Below, piece after piece: positions 15,491-24,778 of a DNA stretch of 64,000 nucleotides. Source of the stretch: Pusillimonas noertemannii (GTDB taxonomy: Bacteria > Pseudomonadota > Gammaproteobacteria > Burkholderiales > Burkholderiaceae_B); contig NZ_QEKO01000001.1 of NCBI RefSeq assembly GCF_003096595.1, positions 372,001 to 436,000 of the forward strand. The letters run 5' to 3'. The position numbers and the translations under genes are program-made. Under the pieces are notes generated by a model. It did no database searches. It was not told where the DNA came from and worked only from the letters and a program-made list of their open reading frames with translations. Position 1 is the first letter of the stretch, and every line of letters starts with the position of its first letter.

Positions 15491-16294
15491 TTTGTACCCA
15501 TCAATGAAGCGGCTCGCCTGCTGGGCGTTTCGGCCACCACCCTGCGCCGTCTGGAGCACGACGGCCAGGTCAAGGGCTACGGTCTGCGCGTGTACTACAC
15601 GCCGGGCGGGCAGCGCCGCTATCTCACCGAAGAGATCGAGCGCTTCTACCTGCATCGGGGGTTCTCGGGCCAGATGGGGGTGGGCGAACGTCCCGCCGTG
15701 CTCGCCATAGACTGCATCAACGCGTTCACCAACAAGCAGTCGCCGCTGGGCGGCGACTGGGACAAGGAAATCCAGCAGATCAATCGCATCGTTCAGGCGG
15801 CGCACAAGGCTGCATGCCCCGTCATCTACTCGCATTCGTACTACGACGAATCGGATCAGGGCCTGCGCTTGTGGGCAAGGAAGATACGCGGCATAGAGGC
15901 CCTGACCATGGACTCGAAAGAGGTGGCCCTCGACTCTCGCATGGCGACACGCAAGTCCGACCTTCACCTGTTCTCCAAATACGTGTCGGTCTATTACCAG
16001 ACCGGCCTGCTGAAGATGCTGCGCGAGAACGGGTGCGACACCTTGTTCATTTGCGGTTTCTCCACCAGCGCGTCGGTGCGGGCCGTAGCCATGGAATCGC
16101 CCCAGTATGGCGTGCGCCCGGTCGTACCGGCCGAAGCGGTGGGGGACCGCGACGATTATGTTCATCGGAGCAATTTGTCCGATATCGAGAAGAAGTTCGC
16201 CGATGTCGTGCCCGTTCAGGCCGTCGTCGATTACTTGAACGGCCGTGGCGGCAACGGACGCAAGAAAGGAAGGGATGATGGCAATCTGGGATGA
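15488..16294 (+). CDS. MerR-type HTH fused to a degenerate isochorismatase domain; probable ligand-sensing regulator
   Basis: About 268 aa. Residues 3-55 form a MerR/excisionase-type HTH: INEAARLLGVSATTLRRLEH, then YYTPGGQRRYLTEEIERF. From about residue 70 there is an isochorismatase/cysteine-hydrolase fold starting PAVLAIDCINAF, which keeps the catalytic Asp. The nucleophile block reads GFSTSASVRA where active relatives have G-x-T-T-S-G-C-V-R, so Cys is replaced by Ser (about residue 196), and Ser also aligns with the catalytic Lys. It is therefore probably a non-enzymatic sensor controlling the operon it heads (inference). No ATG, GTG or TTG exists in frame upstream of the HTH; ATT at 15488, with GAGGAG 6 nt upstream, is the best start. 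A GTG at 15590 would delete most of the HTH. It overlaps the next gene by 17 nt. Confidence 0.75.
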   Translation: MFVPINEAARLLGVSATTLRRLEHDGQVKGYGLRVYYTPGGQRRYLTEEIERFYLHRGFSGQMGVGERPAVLAIDCINAFTNKQSPLGGDWDKEIQQINRIVQAAHKAACPVIYSHSYYDESDQGLRLWARKIRGIEALTMDSKEVALDSRMATRKSDLHLFSKYVSVYYQTGLLKMLRENGCDTLFICGFSTSASVRAVAMESPQYGVRPVVPAEAVGDRDDYVHRSNLSDIEKKFADVVPVQAVVDYLNGRGGNGRKKGRDDGNLG

Positions 16295-16916
16295 CGTGCT
16301 CGACGAGCAAGACCGGCAGATGTTTGAAAAGGCCAGGATGGGCGGCAAGGCGCTGCAGGGCAGCAAGCCGGCGCTGGTCATCGTGGACATGACCTACGGC
16401 TTCGTCGACAGCCGTTTCCGGCTGGGGCATTCCGAAACGGGGTATCCGGCCGTGCAGGCCACGGCGAGGCTGCTCGAGGCGGCGCGGCGCGTGAAGCTGC
16501 CCGTGTTCTATACCCGGGGCGTTACCGAAAGCAGCGCGTCGGGAACGGGACTGTGGAAGGGCGGCGAGGCAAAAAGCGTGGAAGAGAACACCGTCGTCCA
16601 CGAGATTGCGCCCCTGCCCGAAGAGGTGGTGATCGAAAAGCGGCGTCCCAGCGGCTTCTTCGGCACGAACCTCGTGGACATGCTGATCTTCCACGGCATC
16701 GACAGCCTGATCGTCACGGGCCTGACCACCAGCGGCTGCGTGCGCGCCACGGTGGTCGACGCATTCTCGTACAACTATCGCGTTGTCGTGCCGCAGGAAT
16801 GCGTGGCCGACCGCAGCCAGATCTCGCACAAGGTCGGGCTGATGGACATGAACATGAAGTACGCCAACGTCCAGCCTTTGGCGGATGTGCTGGCTTGGTT
16901 GGAAGAAAACCCTTGA
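16278..16916 (+). CDS. Isochorismatase-family cysteine hydrolase (N-carbamoylsarcosine amidase-like)
   Basis: Cysteine hydrolase (212 aa) with an intact triad: Asp in PALVIVDMTYGF (near residue 36), Lys in VVIEKRRPSGFFGTN (near 118) and nucleophilic Cys in GLTTSGCVRATVVDA (near 155). The N-terminal pattern, with D-E-Q-D and the KALQGSKPALV lead-in, resembles N-carbamoylsarcosine amidase and maleamate amidase relatives, so an amide or carbamoyl C-N bond is the likely target. It is translationally coupled to the fusion regulator (17-nt overlap), with AGGAAGG before tandem ATGs at 16275 and 16278. The substrate is unknown and is probably imported by the downstream ABC system (inference). Confidence 0.88.
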   Translation: MAIWDDVLDEQDRQMFEKARMGGKALQGSKPALVIVDMTYGFVDSRFRLGHSETGYPAVQATARLLEAARRVKLPVFYTRGVTESSASGTGLWKGGEAKSVEENTVVHEIAPLPEEVVIEKRRPSGFFGTNLVDMLIFHGIDSLIVTGLTTSGCVRATVVDAFSYNYRVVVPQECVADRSQISHKVGLMDMNMKYANVQPLADVLAWLEENP

Positions 16917-16977
16917 TCAACCCCCAACGCCAACCCGGGACGGGACGGCACATACTGAATAGAAGAGGAGAGGCATC

Positions 16978-18011
16978 ATGACATTACGGACAGGCAACAT
17001 CGGCAAGTATCTGGGCTTTGTTGCAGCGGCGCTTGCTGCGCTGGCCATGGCGGGCTGCGACAAGCAGCCGCAGGAGACGGCCTCGGCCACGCAGCCGGCT
17101 GCGCAATCTGGCGAGCAGTCTTCCGCGCAGGCCGAAAGCGCCATAGCGCTGAACATCGGAACCCTGAAGATCGCGGCGCTTTCCAACCTGTATGCGGCGG
17201 ACAGGCTGGGCTACTTCCAGCAAGAGGGCCTGAAGGCGACGTTCTCGCCGATGGGAGGGGGCGCCGAACTGCTGCCCGCGGTCAGCGCCGGCAAGATAGA
17301 CATTACCTTGAGCATCCCGTCGAACGCCATACAGGCACGCGACAAGGGCTTCGATTTCCAGATGGTCATGCAGAACGAGGTGGCGGCCCAGCAAGGCAGC
17401 GACAGCCAGGCGGTTTTCGTCAATAAGGACAGCGGCATAGAAAGCGTGAAAGACCTCAAGGGCAAGCGCATCGCCGTGAACTTCATCGGCAACCAGATGT
17501 GGCTCTCCATGGTCGAGGTGTTGAAGGAGAACGGCATAGACAAGAACGAGGTCAGCTTCATCGAGCTGCCGTTTCCGAACATGCAGGACGCGCTGGTCAA
17601 CAAGCAGGTCGATGCCGTGTTCAACGTCGAGCCCTTTACCTCGCGGATGAAGGCGGCGCCCGAGCTGAAAGTAATTTCCTATGCCGCGGTCGAGGCCCTG
17701 CCGGGGCAGCCGGTGGGTACTTTCTGGGCGTCGGGCAAGTGGCTCGAGAACAACCGCGAGGCGGCGGAGAAATTCGTGCGCGCCATGCACAAGGCCAACG
17801 AGTATCTGGCCCAGAATCCCGACGAAGCGCGCAAGATGGTTGCCGAGTTCACGGGCCTGAAGCTGGAAGTCGTGGAAAAAATGGGGCCTATCCTCTGGAA
17901 CAGCAAGGTGGACATGGCCACCTGGCAGCGCCTGCTTGACCTGATGAAAGAGTACAAGCTGATCGATGCCGACATGAAGGCGCAGGAGGTCGTGTATCCG
18001 ACCGCGATGCA

Positions 18012-18015
<4 letters not shown>
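16978..18015 (+). CDS. ABC transporter substrate-binding lipoprotein, NMT1/TauA/SsuA type
   Basis: Outer-leaflet lipoprotein (345 aa): lipobox LAMAGC with Cys at residue 27, then a Gln/Ser/Ala-rich linker and a type II periplasmic fold. The opening LKIAALSNLYAADRLGYFQQEGL is typical of NMT1/THI5/SsuA-like proteins that bind pyrimidine precursors, sulfonates or small aromatic and heterocyclic compounds. Further blocks are SIESVKDLKGKRIAV-like (about 160) and VDAVFNVEPFTSRM (about 220). It is co-transcribed with its ATPase (ATGA overlap) and follows the hydrolase after 61 nt. The ligand is likely the hydrolase substrate or a precursor (inference). Confidence 0.9.
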
Positions 18016-18853
<838 letters not shown>

Positions 18854-18857
<4 letters not shown>

Positions 18858-19609
18858 GAATGGCCAGACTTTGCCGTACGCGGCTGGTGGGGGTTCTGCT
18901 GATCGTCTTGCTGGCGATCGGCTGGGAACTGATCGTGCGCACGGGGGTTTCCACATCGCCCTCGGTGCCGCCCATCAGCAGCATCTTCGCCGAATGGGGC
19001 AGGCTGATCGTATCCGGCGTGATTCCCAACCAGCTTGGCGCCAGCCTGTACCGCATGTTCATCGCCTACTTCATTGCATCGGCGCTGGGGGTCGGCATAG
19101 GCCTGCTCATGGGGTATTTTCGCTTTGTCGACAACCTGCTCGAGCCCTTGGTCGAATTGCTGCGGCCCGTGCCCACGCCGTCGTACATTCCCATCGCCAT
19201 CTTGCTGCTGGGGCTGGGAACCGAGATGAAGGTCTTCCTGATAGCGGCGGCCACCTTCTTTCCAGTGCTGCTCAATACCTACAGCGGCGTCAAGCAGGTG
19301 GACCCGGTGCAGATCGACACCGGCAGGACCTTCTGCCTGAGTTCCGCCGAGATACTCTGGAAGATCATTCTTCCGGCCACCGTGCCGCAGATCTTCACCG
19401 GCTTGCGCATCAGCCTGGGAATCGGCCTGATCATGGTGGTGATCTCTGAAATGGTGGCGGCCAACAGCGGCATCGGCTATTTCATTCTGCAGGCCCAGCG
19501 CACTTTCGAGGTGTCGCAGATGTACGCGGGCATCTTTACGCTGGGCGTGGTGGGTTATGTGCTGAATTTCATTTTCGTTCGTATCGAAAGAAAAATCGTG
19601 CATTGGTAG
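18854..19609 (+). CDS. ABC transporter permease, SsuC/TauC type
   Basis: Integral membrane permease (251 aa) with about six membrane segments. The cytoplasmic coupling loop is around EILWKIILPATVPQIFTGLR (residues 158-177), followed by the family motif GLIMVVISEMVAANSGIGYFI. The ATG at 18854 overlaps the ATPase stop; upstream in-frame sequence overlaps the ATPase gene and is not used. It completes a full importer of the 15488-20513 operon. Confidence 0.93.
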
Positions 19610-19640
19610 CGCAACGGCATTTTTCAGGAGACGCTGTTTT

Positions 19641-20513
19641 ATGGAATACCCCGTACAGTACCTGGCCGGCATAGACAGGGCCCCCATACACTGGCCGGAC
19701 GGCGCCCGCATTGCCGTCAACCTGGTCGTGAACATCGAATACTTCGAACCCGGCGTGCCCGCCACCTCGATCAACCCGGGCTTTGCGGGCTTCGTGCCCG
19801 ACGTGTACAACCATTCATGGCGCGACTACGGCGTGCGCTCGGGGCTGTGGCGCTTGGCGCGTGTGCTGGACCGGCATGGCATTACCGCGACTGTGGCTTT
19901 GAACGCCTTGGTATGCAGGCATTACCCGCGCGTCATCCAGGAACTGGTCCGGCGGCGCTGGGAAATCATGGGCCACGGGCTGACCAACTCACAGATACTG
20001 ACGAAGCTGGCGCCCGAAGCCGAGAAGCAGGTCATTGCCGAAACCCTTGACATGATCGAGGCGGCCACGGGAACGCGGCCCGAAGGCTGGCTGAGCCCCG
20101 CGCTGGCCGAATCATGGGAAACCCCCCGCCTGCTTGAAGAAGCGGGCGTGCGCTATGTATGCGACTGGCTCAACGACGACGAGCCCTACCTTATGGACAC
20201 GCCCAACGGCACACTGCTTTCCATGCCGTACTCGGGCGAGATCAACGACATCCATTGCTTTCTGCGCGCGGGCTATGACGGGCCGCGCTATTTGCAGTTG
20301 CTGAAGGACCAGTTCGATGTGTTGTACGAAGAAGGGGAGCGCAGCGGAACAGTCATGACCATTCCGCTGCATCCTTTCATTGTCGGCCACCCGTTCCGGG
20401 CCAAATACCTGGATATGGCGCTGGACCATATGCGAGGCAGGCCCGATGTGTGGTTTGCCACGGGCGGGCAGGTGGCGCAGGCCTATCTGGCGGGCCGCGA
20501 CGCGGCCGCCTGA
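19641..20513 (+). CDS. Polysaccharide-deacetylase-family (PuuE/allantoinase-like) amidohydrolase
   Basis: NodB-homology fold protein (290 aa), metal-dependent C-N hydrolase. It lacks a signal peptide and resembles the cytosolic allantoinase (PuuE) subgroup more than secreted chitin deacetylases: GARIAVNLVVNIEYFEPG, YNHSWRDYGVRSGLWRL, WEIMGHGLTNS near residue 110, GWLSPALAESWETPRLLEEAG near 150 and a late IPLHPFIVGHPFR His motif. As the last gene of the operon it probably opens or deacylates a heterocycle or amide whose product or substrate is handled by the cysteine hydrolase (inference). Confidence 0.82.
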   Translation: MEYPVQYLAGIDRAPIHWPDGARIAVNLVVNIEYFEPGVPATSINPGFAGFVPDVYNHSWRDYGVRSGLWRLARVLDRHGITATVALNALVCRHYPRVIQELVRRRWEIMGHGLTNSQILTKLAPEAEKQVIAETLDMIEAATGTRPEGWLSPALAESWETPRLLEEAGVRYVCDWLNDDEPYLMDTPNGTLLSMPYSGEINDIHCFLRAGYDGPRYLQLLKDQFDVLYEEGERSGTVMTIPLHPFIVGHPFRAKYLDMALDHMRGRPDVWFATGGQVAQAYLAGRDAAA

Positions 20514-20521
20514 AATGAAAT

Positions 20522-20548
20522 CGGCGCCGGCAGGGGATGCCGGCGCCG
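20522..20548. terminator. Hairpin between convergent deacetylase and binding-protein genes
   Basis: Perfect 11-bp arms CGGCGCCGGCA / TGCCGGCGCCG with a 5-nt loop, 8 nt after the deacetylase stop and 28 nt beyond the 3' end of the convergent gene. No T run follows, so it is a strong hairpin but not a textbook intrinsic terminator. Confidence 0.55.
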
Positions 20549-20576
20549 CACATCAAGGCTTGCAGGCCGCGCGTTT

Positions 20577-21746
20577 TTACAGGCCCGGGTCTTTTACGTC
20601 TTTGAAGGTTTCGAATTCGACGTTGTAGATCTGGCCGTCGACCATTTCAGAGCGGCGAATATAGACGTTTTGCACGATGTCGCGCGTTTCGGGGTCGATG
20701 GAGATGGGGCCGCGCGGGCTGGTCCAGCTCATGCCCTTCATGGCCTCGACCAGTTGATCGCCCGTGGCATTGGCGCCGGCTTTTTCAAGCGCGGCGTAGA
20801 TCAGGTGCATGCCGTCGTAGCCGCCCACCGACATGAAGTTGGGGCGCATGGTGTTGTTGGAGATCTTGCGGAAGGCTGCAACGTACTCTTTGTTTTCGGG
20901 CGAGTCGTGGGCGGCCGAATAGTGCTGCGAAGTGACGATGTCGAGCGCTTCGGGGCCCATGCTGGGCAGCAGGTCGTCGTCGAGCACGTCGCCCGTGCCG
21001 ATAAGCTTGATGCCGGCGTCTTTGAGGCCTTTCTCGGCGAATTGCTTCATGAGAGACGAGCCCGCGCCCGAGGGCACGAAGATGAAGACGGCGTCGGGCT
21101 TGCTGTCTTTGACGCGCTGCAGGAAGGGAGCGAAGTCGGGGTTTTGCAGCGGAACGCGCAGGGAGTCGACGATTTCGCCGCCCGCCTTGGTGTACTCTTT
21201 GACGAACACTTTTTCAGAGTCGTGGCCAGGGCCGTAGTCGGAGATGAGGGTGGTTACCCGCTTGATGCCCGACTCGGGACGTGCCGCCCACTGGGCCATG
21301 GGCTGGACAATTTGCGGCACCGTTTGCGAAGTGCGAACGATGTAAGGCGATTTTTCCATAATGGAAGAGGTGGCTGCGGCCATGACCACCATGGGGGTCT
21401 TGGACTGCGTGGCCACGGGTGCGGCGGCAAAGGCCAGCGGCGTCAGGCCGAAGCCAGCCAACACGTTGACCTTTTCTTGCACGACCAGTTCCTGGGCCAG
21501 GCGCTTGGTGACTTCAGGAGCCAGGCCGGTGTCGTCTTTGAGAATGACCTGGATCTTGCGGCCGGCGACTTCGTCGCCATGCTGTTGCATGTACAGGCGC
21601 GTGGCGGTTTCGATTTGCTTGCCGGTCGAGGCGAAGGGGCCGGTCATGGGCAGGATGAGCCCGATCTTGAAAGGCTCGGCTGCCTGAGCGGATGTGGCTG
21701 CGGCCAAAATGCCCGTTGCCAGCACGGTCTTCAATAGGCGTTTCAT
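20577..21746 (-). CDS. Branched-chain-amino-acid-type ABC substrate-binding protein (orphan)
   Basis: Periplasmic binding protein (389 aa) with a clear signal peptide (MKRLLKTVLATGILAAATSA, cleavage near AQA-A), then the Peripla_BP_6 opening FKIGLILPMTGPFASTGKQ and later VGGYDGMHLIYAALEKAG. It has no permease or ATPase partner nearby, so it must share a transporter encoded elsewhere. A 13-bp inverted repeat 57-105 nt upstream of the start may be its operator. The ligand is unknown. Confidence 0.92.
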   Translation of the reverse strand: MKRLLKTVLATGILAAATSAQAAEPFKIGLILPMTGPFASTGKQIETATRLYMQQHGDEVAGRKIQVILKDDTGLAPEVTKRLAQELVVQEKVNVLAGFGLTPLAFAAAPVATQSKTPMVVMAAATSSIMEKSPYIVRTSQTVPQIVQPMAQWAARPESGIKRVTTLISDYGPGHDSEKVFVKEYTKAGGEIVDSLRVPLQNPDFAPFLQRVKDSKPDAVFIFVPSGAGSSLMKQFAEKGLKDAGIKLIGTGDVLDDDLLPSMGPEALDIVTSQHYSAAHDSPENKEYVAAFRKISNNTMRPNFMSVGGYDGMHLIYAALEKAGANATGDQLVEAMKGMSWTSPRGPISIDPETRDIVQNVYIRRSEMVDGQIYNVEFETFKDVKDPGL

Positions 21747-21802
21747 TGTGTCTTCTCCACAGGTTGTTAGCTATTTGCGCCATCCATGGGCGGATGAACC
21801 CT

Positions 21803-21851
21803 AGTGTCCTGTTTGGCTAATATAAGCACACAATTAATCAAACAGGACACT
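21803..21851. promoter_or_regulatory. Perfect 13-bp inverted repeat upstream of the binding-protein gene
   Basis: AGTGTCCTGTTTG (21803-21815) and CAAACAGGACACT (21839-21851) are perfect inverted repeats separated by 23 AT-rich bases. There is no T tract, and it lies 57-105 nt upstream of the start of a minus-strand gene, so a regulatory site fits better than a terminator. Confidence 0.45.
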
Positions 21852-21994
21852 GCATTTTTCTACAGCACTTGAAATTATGACCGGAGAAAAAATAATTGCA
21901 CAGGTCCTAACGCATTTTGTCATATTCAGTGTACTTTGTCTCGATGCAATTCTTACAGGTTTCTGAAGAGGCCTGGCCAGCTGGAAGCGAAAGA

Positions 21995-22030
21995 AAGGCG
22001 GCTTGCCCGGCCATGGGGACAAGCCGCCTT
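21995..22030 (-). terminator. Intrinsic terminator of the glycine-zipper lipoprotein gene
   Basis: Arms AAGGCGGCTTG and CAAGCCGCCTT (11 bp, 14-nt loop), followed on the minus strand by a T-rich stretch (TTTCTTTCG). It is 77 nt after the stop of the minus-strand gene at 22107. Confidence 0.6.
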
Positions 22031-22106
22031 ACTGATATTGAGTGTTCGGAACGTGGCCAAGGGCGAGCCGGCGGGCGCTACCGCGCGCTAGCCCGCAAAT
22101 CCCGGA

Positions 22107-22445
22107 TCAGTGGCGATGCCGGTGGTGATGCTTGTGCCCCTTGTAGTGGTTTCTTTTGACGTGACGGTGGGGCGGGCCGCTGTAGTGGTTGCGGCCACGG
22201 TTCCAGTCGCGGCCGCGATAGCGGGGCTCTTCGGTAAGGATGTTGCCCAGGAGGCCGCCGGCGGCGGCACCGCCGATGGTATATAGCGGGTCGCCCTGCG
22301 AAATGACGGCCCCGGCGGCGGCGCCCAGGCCGGCGCCGATCAGGGTGTTGTCGGTTTTGCGGTCGCGGGCGTTTGCACAGCCGGCCATGGAAAGGGCCAG
22401 CAGGCCGACCAGGCCGAAGCGCGCGATATTGGTTCGTATGTTCAT
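22107..22445 (-). CDS. Glycine-zipper lipoprotein with histidine-rich tail
   Basis: Small lipoprotein (112 aa): lipobox LSMAGC, then a glycine-zipper segment LIGAGLGAAAGAVISQG and IGGAAAGGLLGNILT that can insert in or span the outer membrane, as in SlyB/OsmB-like proteins. The last 25 residues are almost entirely His, Arg, Lys, Gly and Tyr (HVKRNHYKGHKHHHRHRH), suggesting metal or nucleic-acid/polyanion binding. The start at 22445 is the first Met of a proper signal sequence; an upstream in-frame start at 22463 adds six non-signal residues. Likely an envelope stress protein. Confidence 0.8.
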   Translation of the reverse strand: MNIRTNIARFGLVGLLALSMAGCANARDRKTDNTLIGAGLGAAAGAVISQGDPLYTIGGAAAGGLLGNILTEEPRYRGRDWNRGRNHYSGPPHRHVKRNHYKGHKHHHRHRH

Positions 22446-22790
22446 GTGAGGCTCCATTCCCATTGCATGATGGGGGAAGCGTAGTCACCGGCTATTCGGC
22501 GCGCAAGCCGAAAAAGCCGTTTTGCAGCGTACTGAAACCAATTAGGCCGGTTGGGGCTCGTTTGGTAACTTTTGTGTTTCCGCCAGGGCGGGAAGCGTTA
22601 GAAATCGTACAGATTGTGAGCGCGATTCTGAAGCGGATATTTGCGGCTTTTGCCGCGGACTCCGGTCGCATGGCCGTTCTGAGGTTAGCGACGGCAAACT
22701 AGCATGCACTATATTGGGGGCAATGTGTTCCGGCGCTGCGTACCGCCGGGACAAAGCGCGAATTATTTGAAAAAGGGGGGAAGGCCGGAC
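22446..22790. other. Divergent intergenic region, nothing convincing
   Basis: A 345-bp gap between the divergent lipoprotein and gamma-glutamyltransferase genes. It must hold both promoters, but no clear -35/-10 pair, palindrome or conserved small gene is seen. Confidence 0.5.
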
Positions 22791-24620
22791 ATGCGGTTTG
22801 GAATAGAGCGGCTTGCAACGACATTGATGCTGACCTGGGCCTGCGGCTTCGGCGCGGTGGCCGGGGCAGCGCAAACAGCCGCTCCCGCGATGCTGTCCCG
22901 GGGCCCCGAAGCCCACGGCAACCCGCAGGGAATGCAAGCGCGGCCCGTGTCCGACGAGCACACAAACCCCGAGGGGGGCAGCGGCTATACGGAAAAGGCT
23001 TTGGTGCGCGGCGAACATTTCATGATCGCCACGGCCAACCCGCTTGCATCCGAGGCGGGCTACGAAATGCTGCGGCGGGGAGGCAGCGCCGTGGATGCCG
23101 CGATCGCCGCGCAACTGGTGTTGAATCTTGTCGAGCCCCAGTCATCGGGCATTGGGGGCGGCGCCTTCATGGTGTACTACAGCCAGGCGGACGACAAGCT
23201 CATTGCCTACGATGGGCGCGAGACCGCGCCCATGTCCGCACAATCCGCCCGGTTCATGCACGACGGCCGGCCGCTGCCGTACGGCGCGGCCGTCAACAGC
23301 GGCATGTCGGTGGGGGTTCCCGGCGTGTTGCGGGCGGTGGAGCTTGCTCATGGGCAGCATGGCCTGCTGCCCTGGCCCGACCTGTTCCAGCCCGCCATCA
23401 ATATCGCCGAAAACGGGTTTCCGGTGTCGCGGCGCATGCACATGATGGTCGCCCGCAGCAAGGCCCTGGCCAGGCAGCCCGCGGCAGCGGCCTATTTTTT
23501 CGATGATGAGGGCAAGCCCTGGCCGGTGGGGCATGTGCTGAAGAATCCCGAGTTTGCCAAGGTTCTGCGCCTTATCGCAGGGCAGGGCGCGGACGCCTTT
23601 TATACAGGCAGTATTGCGCATGATATTGTCGACGCGGTGCGCACGCACGATACGCCCGGCGACCTTGCGCTGGCCGATATGGAGGGCTACGAGGCCAAGC
23701 AGCGGCAGGCCTTGTGCGGAGCTTATCGCTCGTATCGGGTTTGCGGCATGCCGCCGCCCAGCTCGGGCGTGCTGGGCATTTTGCAGATGCTGGGCATTCT
23801 TGAGCAGTTTCCCATGTCGAGCTATGAGCCGACCAGCCTGCAGGCCGTTCATTATTTTTCAGAGGCTGGGCGTCTGGCCTATGCGGATAGGGATTACTAC
23901 GTTGCGGACCCGGGTTTTGTCGATGTGCCCGTCAAGGCCCTGATAGACCCAACGTATCTGAAGGCCAGGGCGGCGCTTATCGACGCGGACCGAAGCATGG
24001 GCGTTGCGCCGCCGGGCGATCCTGTGTCGCGCCTGGCATCGCTGGGACGCGACAACGCCCTCGAGATTCCGTCCACCAGCCATATCGTTGCGGTGGATGC
24101 GCAGGGCAATGTGCTGTCGATGACCACCACGATAGAGTCGGCCTTCGGCAGCAAGATCTTTGTCCATGGCTTCTTGCTGAACAACCAGCTTACCGATTTC
24201 TCTCTCAACCCCATGGACCGGCAAGGCCGGCTTGTGGCCAACCGTGTCGAGCCCGGCAAGCGGCCGCGCAGCACCATGGCGCCCGTCATTGTGTTCCGCG
24301 AGGGCAAGCCCTACATGGCGGTGGGTTCTCCGGGCGGCAGCGCGATCATGAACTATGTGGCCCAGGCTCTGGTGGGGGTAATGGATTGGAAGCTGGACAT
24401 ACAGCAGGCGATCTCGCTGCCTCATTATGGCAGCCGCAACAGGCAGACCGAGCTTGAGCGGGGCACTTCGCTCGAAGGCCTGGCCCAGCCGTTGCGCGCC
24501 ATGGGCCACGAAGTGAACCTGCTTGAGTTCCCGAGCGGCCTCCAGGGGATCGTGATCGATGAGCACGGCCTGTCGGGAGGAGCCGACCCGCGCCGCGAGG
24601 GCGTGGCGCTGGGCGATTGA
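22791..24620 (+). CDS. ggt: Gamma-glutamyltransferase (periplasmic)
   Basis: Ntn-hydrolase precursor (609 aa) cleaving gamma-glutamyl bonds of glutathione and related compounds. A signal peptide (RLATTLMLTWACGFGAVAGAAQ) is followed by the large-subunit signature SGIGGGAFMVYYS. Autoprocessing would occur before the Thr cluster in VLSMTTTIESAFGSKIFVHG (near residue 450), followed by LLNNQLTDFS and PGKRPRSTMAPVIV; PGGSAIMNYVAQ also fits the small subunit. The start at 22791 has GGGGGGAAGG upstream. Amino-acid ABC genes follow on the same strand, suggesting that released glutamate or dipeptides are imported (inference). Confidence 0.95.
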   Translation: MRFGIERLATTLMLTWACGFGAVAGAAQTAAPAMLSRGPEAHGNPQGMQARPVSDEHTNPEGGSGYTEKALVRGEHFMIATANPLASEAGYEMLRRGGSAVDAAIAAQLVLNLVEPQSSGIGGGAFMVYYSQADDKLIAYDGRETAPMSAQSARFMHDGRPLPYGAAVNSGMSVGVPGVLRAVELAHGQHGLLPWPDLFQPAINIAENGFPVSRRMHMMVARSKALARQPAAAAYFFDDEGKPWPVGHVLKNPEFAKVLRLIAGQGADAFYTGSIAHDIVDAVRTHDTPGDLALADMEGYEAKQRQALCGAYRSYRVCGMPPPSSGVLGILQMLGILEQFPMSSYEPTSLQAVHYFSEAGRLAYADRDYYVADPGFVDVPVKALIDPTYLKARAALIDADRSMGVAPPGDPVSRLASLGRDNALEIPSTSHIVAVDAQGNVLSMTTTIESAFGSKIFVHGFLLNNQLTDFSLNPMDRQGRLVANRVEPGKRPRSTMAPVIVFREGKPYMAVGSPGGSAIMNYVAQALVGVMDWKLDIQQAISLPHYGSRNRQTELERGTSLEGLAQPLRAMGHEVNLLEFPSGLQGIVIDEHGLSGGADPRREGVALGD

Positions 24621-24778
24621 TGCTGGACGCGAGGCGAGAAAGAATTTACGATAGATGGCTGGCGCAAGTGGATAAGCAGGCGGGCTCGTTGCATGGGTCA
24701 ACCACGCGGCCTCGCCCGCGCCCGGCCTTTGCCGCCCAGTGCGGCCCTTTTAGCGTTAACAAACCCTAAAGCGTTGCT

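Larger units (their letters stand above)
21747..22106. other. 360-bp intergenic region
   Basis: Contains the 13-bp inverted repeat (21803-21851), AT-rich sequence at about 21855-21955 and a terminator hairpin (21995-22030) for the glycine-zipper gene. No convincing coding sequence is seen. Confidence 0.6.

Noticed and set aside
15441-15710. Alternative frame from TTG 15441 as an N-terminal part of the fusion protein
   Set aside because: The peptide has no similarity to HTH proteins and would need a frameshift to join the isochorismatase frame.
15590-16294. GTG at 15590 as start of the isochorismatase-like gene
   Set aside because: The frame upstream encodes a clear MerR-type HTH (VSATTLRRLEH) that this start would remove.
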